A DNA stretch of 64,000 nt from Clavelina lepadiformis (Eukaryota > Chordata > Ascidiacea > Aplousobranchia > Clavelinidae): contig NC_135248.1 in assembly GCF_947623445.1 (NCBI RefSeq), forward strand, positions 15,633,820-15,697,819, in the 5' to 3' direction. Positions 11,172-21,609 of the stretch are shown here, piece by piece (position 1 is the first letter of the stretch; each line of letters opens with the position of its first letter). Below the pieces are notes generated by a model. The model searched no databases. It was not told the origin of the DNA and saw nothing but the letters and a program-made list of their open reading frames with translations. A program made the translations under genes and the position numbers.

Positions 11172-11474
11172 ATGTCGGCTTTCATGTCGATATTTTCTCT
11201 CAGTGGATTCGAGATAATTTTTAAAAACCATGTTTCACGCCGGCACTTAAACAAGGAAACGTCAATCGTAGAAATTGAAATCGAAGCCGACTTCGCCATC
11301 GAGCTCGTGCATCGGATGCCAGAGCTCGTAGCAATTGTCAACGCAGCAAATGCAAGGTTATGTCTCCAACTGCTTGTCGGTGTCACAGCAAGAACCTTCT
11401 CCACTCTTATCAAGGCTTTGCGAGATGATGACGTCATAGCGAGTAGAATGGCAAAGTGGATTAGCATAGACTAG
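11172..11474 (+). CDS. Unassigned 100-codon open frame
   Basis: ATG at 11,172 opens a frame to a TAG at 11,472. The second half has an ordinary protein-like composition (EIEIEADFAIELVHRMPE, LVGVTARTFSTLIKALRDDD). A possible acceptor (TTTTCTCTCAG) within it at about 11,200 suggests it could instead be an exon beginning near 11,203. The minus strand is also open over the same stretch, which lowers confidence. No family is recognised and no partner exon was found. It may be chance. Confidence 0.2.
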   Translation: MSAFMSIFSLSGFEIIFKNHVSRRHLNKETSIVEIEIEADFAIELVHRMPELVAIVNAANARLCLQLLVGVTARTFSTLIKALRDDDVIASRMAKWISID

Positions 11475-12748
11475 CGAGCCCAGCATGGAAATTTATAAAA
11501 CAGACCGTTAAAAATGTTTGTGTTAATATTTCACGTTGATTCATTGACAAGCCGGGCTTCACATTTACGTATTTAGTTTCCTAGATGCTTGAGATAAAAC
11601 CATGGTCTCTGTATATCCTTAGAGATATTTAAACCTATAATTATAACAGCTATGATGAAACCATTTAAACTCCACCTGCACAGCCTTGCTCAGTAAATAT
11701 TTTGCCATGTTGAGTTTCTTGTGAGTTGCGTTCTGGAGGAGTTTTCTATGACGTGAGCTCAAGTATCGATCTTTCTTAAACTTAAGTTGGTTGGGCTCGA
11801 ATATTAAATTATGCATAGACCCTTTTATTGATATTTGCAGAAATCGACCCCCGGGAATAAACAAAATCCGAACATAAACTTCCCTTTAACCATAAAGCGC
11901 GTTGATGGAACAAACTGAGGCAGACCTTGCAGCGCAGTAGGCCATGTTGGTGATCAAGTTTCGAGTGAGAAAGAACCTGATTGTTAAGTCGTTTATCAAC
12001 CGATAAGGGTCGAGATTCGTCAATTTTATCAGGTGTTGAAATATTAATCAAATGAGAAGACATTTGCTGATCACCTGCTCGAGACGACAAGAGATCAAAA
12101 CAAATGTTGATTCAAATCAAATTCAGAGGAGCTTCGACAATTATCGTCTTAAGTTTCTGTTTTCCTCCGATTTCTAAAACAGTTTACATTTGCGTAAAAG
12201 TCGCAAACTTAATGAATAATTCAGCGGCTTTTGTGGTATTATGCGGATAAAATGCAGCGTTGTTTTTAGGCAACGCACATTTTGCTTCATAATGGTCCTA
12301 TTTTATGTCGCTTATATTAATATTAATCACAGTTATTTCGGTCAATTTTAAAGCAACTGGATAAACAGCGAGCGCTTAAAAGCACATTTGCGCAAGTTCA
12401 TGTGCCGACTAATTCTTGCTGTGTATCTCTTGGCATCTCAATCGACTTTGCCATAGCATAGTGACAAAAAGTTTGGATTGGTCTGGATCAATTATTAAAG
12501 CTTTGTATAAAGATGGCGGCCTCTTGTCTTTGACATTACAATTTTTAACATTTCCTCATAAACTGAAATTATTTACGGATCGTTTTTGAAAGGGTTTTAT
12601 CGTGTCTTGCCACCAACCTGCCATAGGAACAAACCTTCACTGCAATTGTCCTCGTGTGGTTTAGGTTGCAATAAGACAAGAGGTGCCCGCCCCACCTGCC
12701 AGTCTCACAATGAACCAATCACAATTATGTTTCCAGCTTTAACAGGCG
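11475..12748. other. Non-coding stretch, nothing recognised
   Basis: AT-rich sequence without a splice-consistent exon. A minus-strand frame over 11,809-12,090 is open but shows no known motif. A CCAAT word at about 12,714 precedes the possible first exon at 12,749. Confidence 0.5.
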
Positions 12749-12882
12749 ATGAGTAGGAAGCTCGAAATGACAAGGTTGGCCAATCCTGTGTTTGGCGGGA
12801 TGTTGAGGCGGTCGAGCCGGCGGAGCAGTTCAAGTTTTGGTCCTGACCTTCTTATGCAGCCAATTATTCCGGGGATCGCCAA
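12749..12882 (+). CDS. Possible first exon of the two-membrane-segment gene
   Basis: ATG at 12,749 opens a frame of 74 codons rich in Arg and Ser (MSRKLEMTRLANPVFGG, LRRSSRRSSSSFGPDLL). It looks like a basic cytosolic leader with phosphorylation-type sites. A donor GTTAAG at 12,883 leaves two bases over, which fits the one-base start of the exon at 15,028 (joining codon AAT). A second donor, GTGAAC near 12,955, would include RRNSLPANLQQRSWIKR but does not fit that phase. Linking this exon to the downstream gene is inference from phase and strand; the intron would be about 2.1 kb. Confidence 0.3.
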
Positions 12883-12973
12883 GTTAAGACGACAACGTTG
12901 TAGAAGGAATTCTCTCCCCGCAAACTTGCAGCAAAGATCTTGGATTAAACGGGTGAACTTTGTTTATATATAA

Positions 12974-15027
12974 CCTTCATTTTTTATTTTCTGTTTACTT
13001 TGTTTTATTTAAACAATAACGGAACGGCAACGCAATTTTTGTCTTAATTTATTTATCTTATTATTATTTCATGTGGATTACAAGTGTGGCGGCTATCTTA
13101 GTTTAATTCATAGATAAACGGAAATAATTGAAACAAGTCTCTATAATTAGATGGGATCCAGTGACAGTTGAAAGTGTTACCTTGGGTTGAAATCGGACCA
13201 GTTGAAAACATTGTCATTTTGTTAATTTCCATCTCGATTAAAAATAGTGGCAGATGATTGAGATTATTTTCCACAGCGGTTAAACTTTCCTTTGAGAAAA
13301 AAAAAACCTAATTTGCAAAATCTTGTTTAGATTCGACTTGATTATTATCGCTCTTGCTGGAAAGTGCGTGTGCATTATTAATATGTCCGCATTTTAGGTT
13401 TCAACCTAATTGCCATACCGCTTTGGTCTACTTCATGCGTGAAGGAATTTTAGAGAAAAAGGCCGCATGAAAGTCGAGGCTTGTTGTTAACCTCGCGCAT
13501 ATTAAGAAAACCTGACAGTATGTAAAGTCTGTGTTCTGGCTCATTTAAAACTCTGCGTAGAGAAGTTACCAAACGCATTTCTCCGCTTCTATTTCACGAG
13601 AATTTCTTGTTTTGGGCGAAAAGTCAGTTGAACGTATTTAGACCAATCTTCAGGTCATGTTTGTTTGCGATGAGTTTGAAGAGTTTGCGTTTAAAGTATG
13701 CTTTGTTATGCCAATGTGTGGGTTTAGTTTCTCGATGAGGGAATTATCAGAAGAAATATTGTTCCAATTACTTGCAGCAGACTCGAGTCCCAGCATTTGA
13801 CTTTATTTACGTTAAGTGTTGGCAGATTTTTTTCTTTGCAAACAAAACCCATAAAGGAAAAAAAAGGAATGTCATCCAGTTCTTATTCATCAGTTATCGT
13901 TTATGACGAGATAGCCTATTAGATGTCTATGTTGTTGCAAGGTTTTAGCTAAACGATCAAAACCATGTTTTAAGCAAGAAGCGATCCGTCCCAGCCGCTT
14001 GATCAGGTTCAAGTGTTGTTTACTCGAGTTGACGCACTATGGTTTGTTTTAAACGTCTGTGTTAGATCGAAGAAGAGTCAATCACTGTATTAGTAGAAGC
14101 GCTTCGCTTCATTTGTTACTTGAGCAAAGTTGGTGGAAAAAGCGAAGTTTTCTTCAACATTTTTTAACACTTCTGGAGCTTACTAAACGGGTCTGATTTG
14201 ACGAATTTATATTAAAATGAAAAATCCATCGAACTAAAAATCATCTAACTCTTTTGTTTACCGCACACATACCTTCGACCAACATACAGTAAACTCATTG
14301 CTTGTGTAAGCCTTGGGTTGGGTTCTTTATGACTCTCGCGTTGCTGTTGATGCATGAAGGCTATTGTGTGATTGTACGCGGCTGAGTGAACGTTTGAATT
14401 CTCAAACTGATTTTCGTTGTTGTGCTTCTGGCATGCAGGGAATGATTGCCATGATCTATAGAATCAAATTATTCGGGCTATTTAAGTTTCTTTGCGGTTG
14501 TTTGAGCTTGCTCCGCTAAACGTCCCATCCAAGTAGCTTAATAGCAATTGGACATTTTGCAATGCTTTATTATTAGGACAAAAAAGTGTTTGAAAATGTT
14601 TGGTTTCCAAAAGTTTTTAAAAGCTATCCATCCCTTGTTGTTGTGAAACCTGAGACAAACACCACGATAAACGGTTTTCAAAGTTGCTTTATTCTGCTTG
14701 GCAGAACCTTGCTTACGTCAGAGAGAAAGAGTATTCTATGCTTGAACGAGCAAAATAGTTTAGTTAAGAGATCAAGAAGTCACACCGAGGTTAACGAAAA
14801 GGCGTTTAAGGTTAAGCGATGCGTAGTGAGCAAAATTTGACGATTGTTAACGCACAAAGTCAGTTTTTATGCGCAGTGTCACTCACTAATGTGGTCAAAC
14901 CCTTGAAGAAAAAATTGCCTCAATAACTCTGAGAAAGATTGTTAAGACTAAAATCCGACTAAAGTCTAAAATTGTTTTAAATAGCTCAGTCGCGTTTCGA
15001 TATATTTTTGTCTACTTTTGCCCTCAG
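12974..15027. other. Intron or intergenic stretch, nothing recognised
   Basis: About 2 kb of AT-rich sequence with only short, motif-free frames (the longest is 84 codons at 14,586-14,840). If the exon at 12,749 belongs to the gene ending at 16,819, this is its first intron. Confidence 0.45.
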
Positions 15028-16819
15028 TCTAGATCCCGACGCTGAAAGCAACGTTGGCCGAATAAACAGCTTTCCACACCGGCTGATAAATGTTAGTTGC
15101 TCCTGGCATGAATTGGTGATTGGACATTTGACTTTATATCGCAATGCAATGTCAGGTCTGTGCCATGGTAATGTGTCTGATAAGGTCTGGTGAGAGAAAG
15201 TGAATTGTTTTAGTTGAACCAGCGCTGAATCAAGTGGGAAGCAAGTTTATCACGTGATGGTAGGCCTGTTAATAATTTTGGTTACTAACAAGCTTAAGTG
15301 ATTAAGAAGCAAAATTTTAATTTTTCTTTTCCTATGAAGCAATCGACTTCGTCGAAATGCGGATGCAGGAGGAGCACGAACCTGAACTTCGGAGGTTGGA
15401 GCCGCTCTCCTCCTTCGCAACCCGAGACACAACATTTCATGCAAAGGTTGTCTTTCACACAGACATCTTATAAAGTGTTCTACTGGCTATTGTGGTTTCG
15501 CAATCTGACGGAGGAAATTCTTTGCGCAACCTAAACCCGGCGATGATCCGTCAGCACTCGAGCGACGGTTACCGAGCTTGCTGATGTGCAAGTTCCGATT
15601 TTTACTTTTTTATTTTTTACATAAGTTGACACTGAACAGAAGCAAGTGCCATGAATGCCTTGCCCAAGTATATTACAACGGTATAGCGTCACCTGGTATC
15701 GAACTCGGACTGCGTTTCTACGGGCTAGGCACCTCGACCGCTCCCATGTTAAAGCGCAACTTTCTTTTTAGAAACCAATCGCAACGAAGCAAGAACCGGA
15801 TTTACTTCGAGAATCGACCGAAGCTATTGAGGTGGTTCTCGCGCATCCAGTCAATGATCCACGAAAACCCGGGCATCCGGCCAAGTATTTGTGCGGTCAT
15901 CACAGGATTCGTCATAATCGTCTTCACACTCATAGTTTTTGCAATACCGTTCGTAAGACGCTACCTTTCGTCATGGGTAACCCTGGGTCTTGTCGCTGCT
16001 GGGACGATTGTCGTCATCGGTGGCGTTTTGGGAGCTCTAAAGTTCATCTTTCTGCCCAAGATGTTGCACAAGAAACGCTTGCAGCAAAAAATCGCAAAAA
16101 AATGCGACAAAAAGTTTCCAGTTGGCGACAGCAAGGGTGTTTCTCTGAGAAATGACTGGTCACAGCACGAAGCAACACAAGTGGTGGGCGAAGAAAGCAT
16201 TTTCCAGAACTCACAACGTTTTCGGCAAAAGGAAAATCTATTTTATTCGTCACCAGACGACATCATGAAGTCTGTAAGTGACCTGAAAGGTAGACGAAAA
16301 CTTCCGGGGTCGCCCCGTACGTACGAGGGGAAGCCCCTTCACTCCAAACTAATCATCAAATCTGGGAGCTTTAGCATAAAAGGTCACAGCTCAGACAAAA
16401 GACAGACGAAATTCTTTTCGCCTCTAAGCGACTCTGGGAATCCCCTTCCTCTCATCAAAACATCACCTGTTCACGTGACCCGCCCGAAGAGTCCTCTCTG
16501 CAACTCGGTGCCAAATCTTCACGCAACGCCTTCCTTCGACGTCGATTATAATGCGGAGATCGAAGCTGATGCCCCGGAGCATGAACTGGTCCATGTTCCC
16601 CGCTCACAAGCGTCAAGACCGGACCATCGCCTGCATTCTCTTATATACGAGCGATGCAGTGACTCCTCACAAGACGATACAAAGGGCAACGACTTTGCAA
16701 AGTCACTTGCTGAGGCCAAAGTAAATGATTTATATGATGTTTATCACGATACTCTGCTTCTACGCGGGGTCACCAACTTAAGGTTTCAGTGCGACCGCGA
16801 GTTTCGTAAAGCGAGATAG
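15028..16819 (+). CDS. Unrecognised protein with two membrane segments (three exons seen)
   Basis: Exons 15028-15091, 15340-15446 and 15772-16819 join in phase. The first has a strong acceptor (TTTTGCCCTCAG) and donor GTTAGT and reads LDPDAESNVGRINSFPHRLIN. The second follows a pyrimidine tract and ends before GTTGTC, a weak donor. The last starts after CTTTTTAG and ends at a TAG at 16,817-16,819. The last exon holds two hydrophobic segments separated by a short basic loop (AVITGFVIIVFTLIVFAIP, then RRYLSSW, then VTLGLVAAGTIVVIGGVLGA). A roughly 230-residue polar tail rich in Ser, Lys and Pro follows, ending LRFQCDREFRKAR. This suggests a membrane hairpin with both ends on the same side. I cannot name the family. 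Exon 2 is also open in a second frame (EEHEPELRRLEPLSSF), so its reading rests on phase alone. The open frame extends upstream of 15,772 only through an antisense SINE, so those residues are not counted. Confidence 0.6.
15551..15752 (-). mobile_element. tRNA-derived SINE, antisense to the neighbouring gene
   Basis: Read on the minus strand, it begins near 15,750 with a tRNA-like head (GGAGCGGTCGAGGTGCC, B-box-like GAGTTCGATACC). It continues with the SINE core word CTTGGGCAAGGCATTCATGG, then an A-rich part and a tail (GGAACTTGCACATCAGCAAG) that recurs at 1-57. The B-box-like motif and CTTGGGCAAGGCA are features known from deuterostome tRNA SINEs. The element ends about 20 bp before the acceptor of the next gene's last exon. 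Exact ends and a target duplication could not be fixed. Confidence 0.6.
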
Positions 16820-17705
16820 GTTCTTATTCGCTGTGGAAATAATTTGTTCGGCCAAAATTCATACGAAGACTTGTAACTTGAGAATTTGCGTTGTGGATAC
16901 TGTGCATTAAAACAGTTGGGGCTGGTTTGTTTCATCAAAGATTTCGGTCAAAATTAAGGAACCAAACTAAGCTGTCGTTTGAGTTGATTGTTGTCAATGC
17001 CAGTTGTTCCAAACCTTTCTACACCAGGGGTAAAGATTTTTAAAAAATGGTCACGGGCCGGCAACAAACGATTGGAGTGAATAGAACAGATATTTCTAAT
17101 CTTTATGTTAACCAAATTTGTCGTTGCGTAACATAACGCAAGATTTTTTCATAAGCTATGTTTTTAAGAGGGAAAATTAGAACTAAACGGCAAAGAAATC
17201 AACTCAAACAACAAAATGTCAATCGATTTTCATGCAAAATAAATGTTAGTGGGAAATTTGTATTACAAAACTTTTTGCAACCTAGACGCAGTTTATGACG
17301 AAACAATCATACATGGCACAAAATCTAAGGCATTTCTAGGTCTTAGATCAGCTTTTATTATAAAACATTTTTGCGGTTTTAACGATGACGAGATATGCCA
17401 GTTATAAGGTACCTGTATCAATTAAGGCCCACCTAACACTTTTTTGAAAATAACTCAAGAACCACAAATGAGAATAGACTGAAAAATCGTATTCTATTAG
17501 TAAGAGTATATGACTACAACATATTAAAACCCCAATACGTGAAAACCCACCAAAAAATTTTATAAAGAAATTAAAAATTCCAAAAAATGGGCTAATAACA
17601 ACAAATACTAACGATTTTCGGCAAACTGACCTTACTGTAAGTTTGATGATTTCATCATAAAAACAGTTTTTGGGATAACGCATTGTGAAGTTGTTATAAT
17701 TGGTA
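16820..17705. other. 3' flank, AT-rich, no gene seen
   Basis: Follows the stop of the two-membrane-segment gene. An ATTAAA at 16,906-16,911 is a possible polyadenylation signal for it. A minus-strand frame at 17,402-17,683 is rich in Phe, Ile and Ser, as expected from AT-rich DNA, and has no recognisable motif. Confidence 0.5.
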
Positions 17706-17930
17706 AAAATAGCTACTTTAGGGTTAAGCGTTTTGAGTTTGTTGTAATTTAAAAAAGTTACTTAGGGTTAGGGTCAAGACCAGCCGAGTTGGCGAGATTT
17801 AGAAAAAGTTACTTAGGGTTAGGGTTAAGACCATTTCGGTTGGCGAGGTTTGGAAAAAGTTACTTAGGGTTAGGGTTAAGACCATGCGGGTTGACGAGGA
17901 ATGGAAAAAGTTACTTAGGGTTAGGGTTGG
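17706..17930. repeat. 51-bp tandem repeat with telomere-like core
   Basis: The block GAAAAAGTTACTTAGGGTTAG recurs at exact 51-base steps (TTACTTAGGG at 17,758, 17,809, 17,860 and 17,911), with a diverged copy about 50 bases before the first. Each unit carries two TTAGGG hexamers and a variable GTTGGCGAGG block. The last unit runs straight into the 189-bp satellite fragment through the shared TTAGGGTT motif. Confidence 0.85.
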
Positions 17931-18034
17931 GGTGAAATCGCCCTTAAAATTGAAGGTTAGTATGGTAGGAAATGGTGTCTGGACAAGTTCTCTGTGGTGG
18001 AATTGTTCTCTACGATATAAATTAAATCCAATTA
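17922..18034. repeat. Fragment of the 189-bp satellite beside a coding exon
   Basis: The words GGGGTGAAATCGCCCTTAAA, GGTTAGTATGGTAGGAAATG and GTGTCTGGACAAGTTCTCTG match the main array at 33-64 kb with few changes. The fragment covers a little over half a monomer and stops within 10 bases of the transporter exon that follows. Confidence 0.85.
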
Positions 18035-18041
18035 TAAAAAG

Positions 18042-18227
18042 GTCGGCAAACTACTGGGAATGAGTTCATCGATGGTCTCAGTGGCAAGGTCATTTGGCCC
18101 GATTGCGGCTGGTTTGCTGCAGGAGGTTTCTTTTGCTCTTCCTGCATCTTTTGCCACTTTCATCTCGATCATTGGGTTGTGGGTTTTTCACTCCAACGTT
18201 TATTGCTTGAAGCGGTCACAGGAATAA
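18042..18227 (+). CDS. Terminal exon of a major facilitator superfamily transporter (partial)
   Basis: After an AAAAG acceptor with a poor pyrimidine tract, the frame reads about 61 residues to a TAA at 18,225-18,227, overlapping an AATAAA at 18,223. The text GKLLGMSSSMVSVARSFGPI, then AAGLLQEVSFALPASFATF and a final hydrophobic segment, resembles transmembrane segments 11-12 of MFS transporters. The GxxxxxxSVARxxGPxxAG pattern is typical of the MFSD9, MFSD10 and SLC22A18 group; I cannot choose among them. No upstream exon was found. Satellite DNA occupies the space directly before it, so it could be the end of a gene with a long repeat-filled intron or a stranded fragment. Confidence 0.5.
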   Translation, partial: VGKLLGMSSSMVSVARSFGPIAAGLLQEVSFALPASFATFISIIGLWVFHSNVYCLKRSQE

Positions 18228-19523
18228 AATGTTAGTTGGCTAAGAGGTTGGAAACTGGACCATATTTAAGTGAAGGAATTGACGTAGCAACCGTTTATTA
18301 ATTATTTTCCTTTGCGTGGGTAAATGTTTTCCATGTTTGGATGCATGCGAGTGGTTGTGTTTGGTGCAGTCTGATTGATTTATTATTTTGTCATATTTTC
18401 TTTCCTGATCTTCTTAACTTTAAAAGGTTACAATTTGACCACCAAAGTTTATGAGCCTTTATTTTCTTACCTCCTCATTATTTTTTGTTTTAATGTTAAA
18501 TTAATTTCTCCACCATGTTGCATCGTGCTTGTAACTGTTTTCATTGCATCTGTCTGCTTAAATTTTATCCGACTGGGATTGACTGCATGACAGTCAGCAG
18601 TAGGCCTATATTATTCTAAATCAGGTGAAATATATTTACTATGCAGTGTTTGCCATATATGTCTTTCATACGTTACAACGTGATCGCATTTTACTTCAGT
18701 GTTTACATTAAGCCCATGTGGCTCTCCAAACAAGGAAATTTTTACATCCTGTCATTCTCGTCCTGCCTCGTGTGTACAACTTCTCAATTATAAGCATACT
18801 GGGAATTCGTATACGAGTACAAAGGCGACTTCTTGTTTGTTTACTGTTGTTCACGATTTTCTATTTTATATGCGTTCTGGTTTATGGTATTTTTGAGTTA
18901 CTGCATTGTAGTTTAATTGCAGTCTAATTCGGTAAAACTTATTGCTTTGGACGCTTCGTATTCAAGTTTTTGCTATTTTGCTATTCTAAATTTCCATATG
19001 ATTAAGAAAGCAAAGTAAAATTTGTTCACATCCTGCCCAGAAATATTGTAAAAGATTGGGAGTCTCTACCTGTAAACAAACAGGTCGCGTGTACCAGGTT
19101 TGTCGTTGCTTTTCCTGCAATTAAATGACATGAAACTGAAAAGAACCACGAACTTGTCCTCCCTTATAAATTACCTTGTGGACGCCATGCCTCTAAGTTT
19201 TATTTCACATGATTATGTGAGTTTCAAGTTACACCAATCGACAGTCCTTCGAACAACGCCCTGCTACTACATTGTCACACTGATTCAGTTAATAGTGCTC
19301 CAGACGAGATGGCAACTGTGTTCACATACACGGTTATATGTTAGGGTAAAGTCACCCAAGATGTGAGACTTTTCTGAAAATTGTTCTCAATCAAAAACAC
19401 GACAATATTCTTTGGCTCATCATTTATCGGATTATGTTAGATTTGGCATTGCTTGAAATTAACCGCACGAGTTTAAGTAAATTTTCTTGTTATTTATTGT
19501 TCGATTTACAAAATAAATGACTT
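18228..19523. other. Intergenic stretch before the 4.7-kb repeats
   Basis: AT-rich, with short frames (18,375-18,590, 18,699-18,927 and 19,100-19,366) that have hydrophobic AT-driven composition and no motif. A word near 19,350 (CCCAAGATGTGAGAC) partly resembles the hairpin arm that begins the repeat unit. Confidence 0.5.
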
Positions 19524-19527
19524 TTTT

Positions 19528-19565
19528 GTCCCATCTTGGATGACCGTGGTAAACCAAGATGGGAC
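19528..19565. repeat. 12-bp perfect hairpin at unit start, copy 1
   Basis: GTCCCATCTTGG at 19,528-19,539 and its exact reverse complement at 19,554-19,565 surround a 14-base loop (ATGACCGTGGTAAA). It is conserved in all three copies. Confidence 0.9.
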
Positions 19566-20110
19566 GATAAGTATAAATCTTTAACAGTATAAATTTGCTT
19601 TAATTAAAATCGAATCTTAAAAAATTTGCCTTTGAAATAAAAATGAATGATGAAATTAAAACAAAATTTAAATTGATTCGTAGAAGAAACAACGAACGAT
19701 GATCTTGTAAAAATCTGCGTGGCCATTCCTATCTTGCGTTTCTATCGCTGCTAAACGTAAAATTGTATTTGTTGTTTTTGGAAAATTATGGCAGACAAGC
19801 ACTTTTAAATTTTGCATGGTATGCTGTGTAGATAATTCCCTTTCCAAATCTTAAAGATTTTATAAATTCGCATGTGATCACTCAAGCATGAAATGCAATC
19901 AACCCAGTTCACTTCTCAGACTGACCTTCACTTCTCAGCTACGCACGTGGAGTGAGGTACTGTTCATTTAGTTGCTCTGTTTTAGCATACTGTAGGCCTA
20001 GCTCCTGTTTTAAATTATCGGTTGTAGGCTGCAAGATATTAAACAAATCTAATATTGATTGTTTCATTTTTCGTTCATACAGTAACTCACTATATTCTAC
20101 AAACATGCAG

Positions 20111-20446
20111 TCTGGGAAAACGATCCCGGAGCGGATGTGAGAAGGACAATGGGGAAATCCTCATGGCCTATCAGATAACCAAAAACTCGCAGCGGACAAG
20201 TGCGGACCGCAACATGCTCGTGGAAAAACTTAACCAAGGCTGCCGGACCAGGAAAGGACGTTGGATTATTCGGGTAAGTCACCACATTCTCCTTTCATGT
20301 AGAAAACTATTAAAAAAGGGATGTTTTTAATGCAGGTGCAAGATCACAAAACATTCGCAAAATATGGGGATGCAGCAATTGTCATGCCTGGCAGGTTGAA
20401 GGAAGGGCTGGACAACCTTGTCCGGTTCAACGGAAAAGAAATTTGA
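20111..20446 (+). pseudogene. Recombinase catalytic-region-like exon pair, copy 1
   Basis: Exon 1 (about 20,111-20,273, donor GTAAGT) and exon 2 (20,336-20,446, acceptor TTTTTAATGCAG) join in phase 0. They read MAYQITKNSQRTSADRNMLV, later TRKGRWIIR, then VQDHKTFAKYGDAAIV and a stop after VRFNGKEI. The order NxQR then W-I-V-x-DHKT-x-G-x-A-x-V resembles the arm between the first catalytic arginine and the beta-hairpin lysine of tyrosine-recombinase-like proteins in animal genomes, such as Crypton-type elements. The later catalytic HxxR and tyrosine were not found, so activity is unlikely from this piece alone. Copy 1 reads SGCEKDNGEIL where copies 2 and 3 read SGGEKDHGEIV. Family assignment is inference from motif shape. 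Confidence 0.45.
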
Positions 20447-21609
20447 AATAATTTCCCCATAAATGAGCAAAGTAGTTTGCGGAAAAAAGGATGCAGCGAG
20501 GGTTGAAGTTGGCCGGAGGTGGCGAAAAATTTACCGCGACCTCAAACCGAAAGCATTCTGTCACACAGGTCGTCATCTGATGACGACGTGGACACGATCA
20601 TCAGTCCTTCAAAGTTGCCAAAAAGGGTGCGTAGCTATGCGTTCTGTAAATTCTGTTGGTTTACAAGTTATAAATTGTTGTCGTTTTATTTGTAGCTTAT
20701 TAAATGAAAAAAAAAAGAAAATTCCGAAGAACTTTAAGGATGCAGAGCCTGGTTAAACTGAAACTCGAAAGAAGAAAATGAGATCGTTAGTACAAGGTTT
20801 TGGGTAAGCGTTTTCACTTTTTCTTTCACTCTGTTCTTGACACAAATTCGTAAAGATTTCTTCGTAAAGTGTGTGCCAGTTAGTAGCGGAAAAAGGTGAA
20901 AATGTTTCTTTTGCAGCTCAGTTCAAGAGGGCCACAATTATTCAATTAAAGATAAAGACCTACAGAGGTCTAATTTCGCCTAAAGCACAATCGAAAGTAT
21001 GGGCGAGGTTGGCCAGGAATTACCTCTTGATTATAAGTAAGCCACTTAATGTTAGCATTCAAATTGCTTTTTTTTATGTATAGAAACCGAATTTGAGTTG
21101 CATTTTTATTTTTTTTAATATTTCTTACATTAATTGGTAAGTTGTTCCATGTCTGCTGTTTTAGGAGCCTCGCCTACAACGTCCGAAGTCGTGGCTGCCC
21201 AAGAAATAGTGGCGTCAGAAATGCTACAACGCATCGACAGTTAGTCTGTGAGTAACATGGCTTGAACTTATGCGAGATTTTAAAAATTACCATGCTCTAT
21301 GTAAACTGTGATGACTTAAAATGCTTTGTTTTATGATGAAAGCGAAAAGAAAAGTATCGAACGGGAATCAGAAGAAGAGAAGGAAGAGGCAGCAGGGCAA
21401 GAAGTGTCGGAGAGAAAAGAAGACGAGATGGTGGTGGATGAAAGGGAATCTGACGGGTTAGAAGGTGAAGCGGAGCATAGTGGGGCAGAGGAGGTGCCGG
21501 GGAAGAAGCGTCACCACAGAAGAAAGGCAAAATAATGCAGGTATGGTTTATATTTAGCTGCCCTGAAAACATTATTTCCTAGTTTATTTTGTGACTTTTA
21601 TGTTTTTAA

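Noticed and set aside
11809..12090. Minus-strand 93-codon frame containing CKVC
   Set aside because: A single CxxC without further zinc ligands or splice-consistent neighbours is not enough to support a gene.
15578..15771. N-terminal part of a 413-codon open frame
   Set aside because: It is encoded by the antisense strand of a tRNA SINE and precedes a good splice acceptor, so it is probably intron.
17402..17683. Minus-strand 93-codon hydrophobic frame
   Set aside because: The composition is what AT-rich DNA gives by chance (Phe, Ile, Ser), with no conserved motif.
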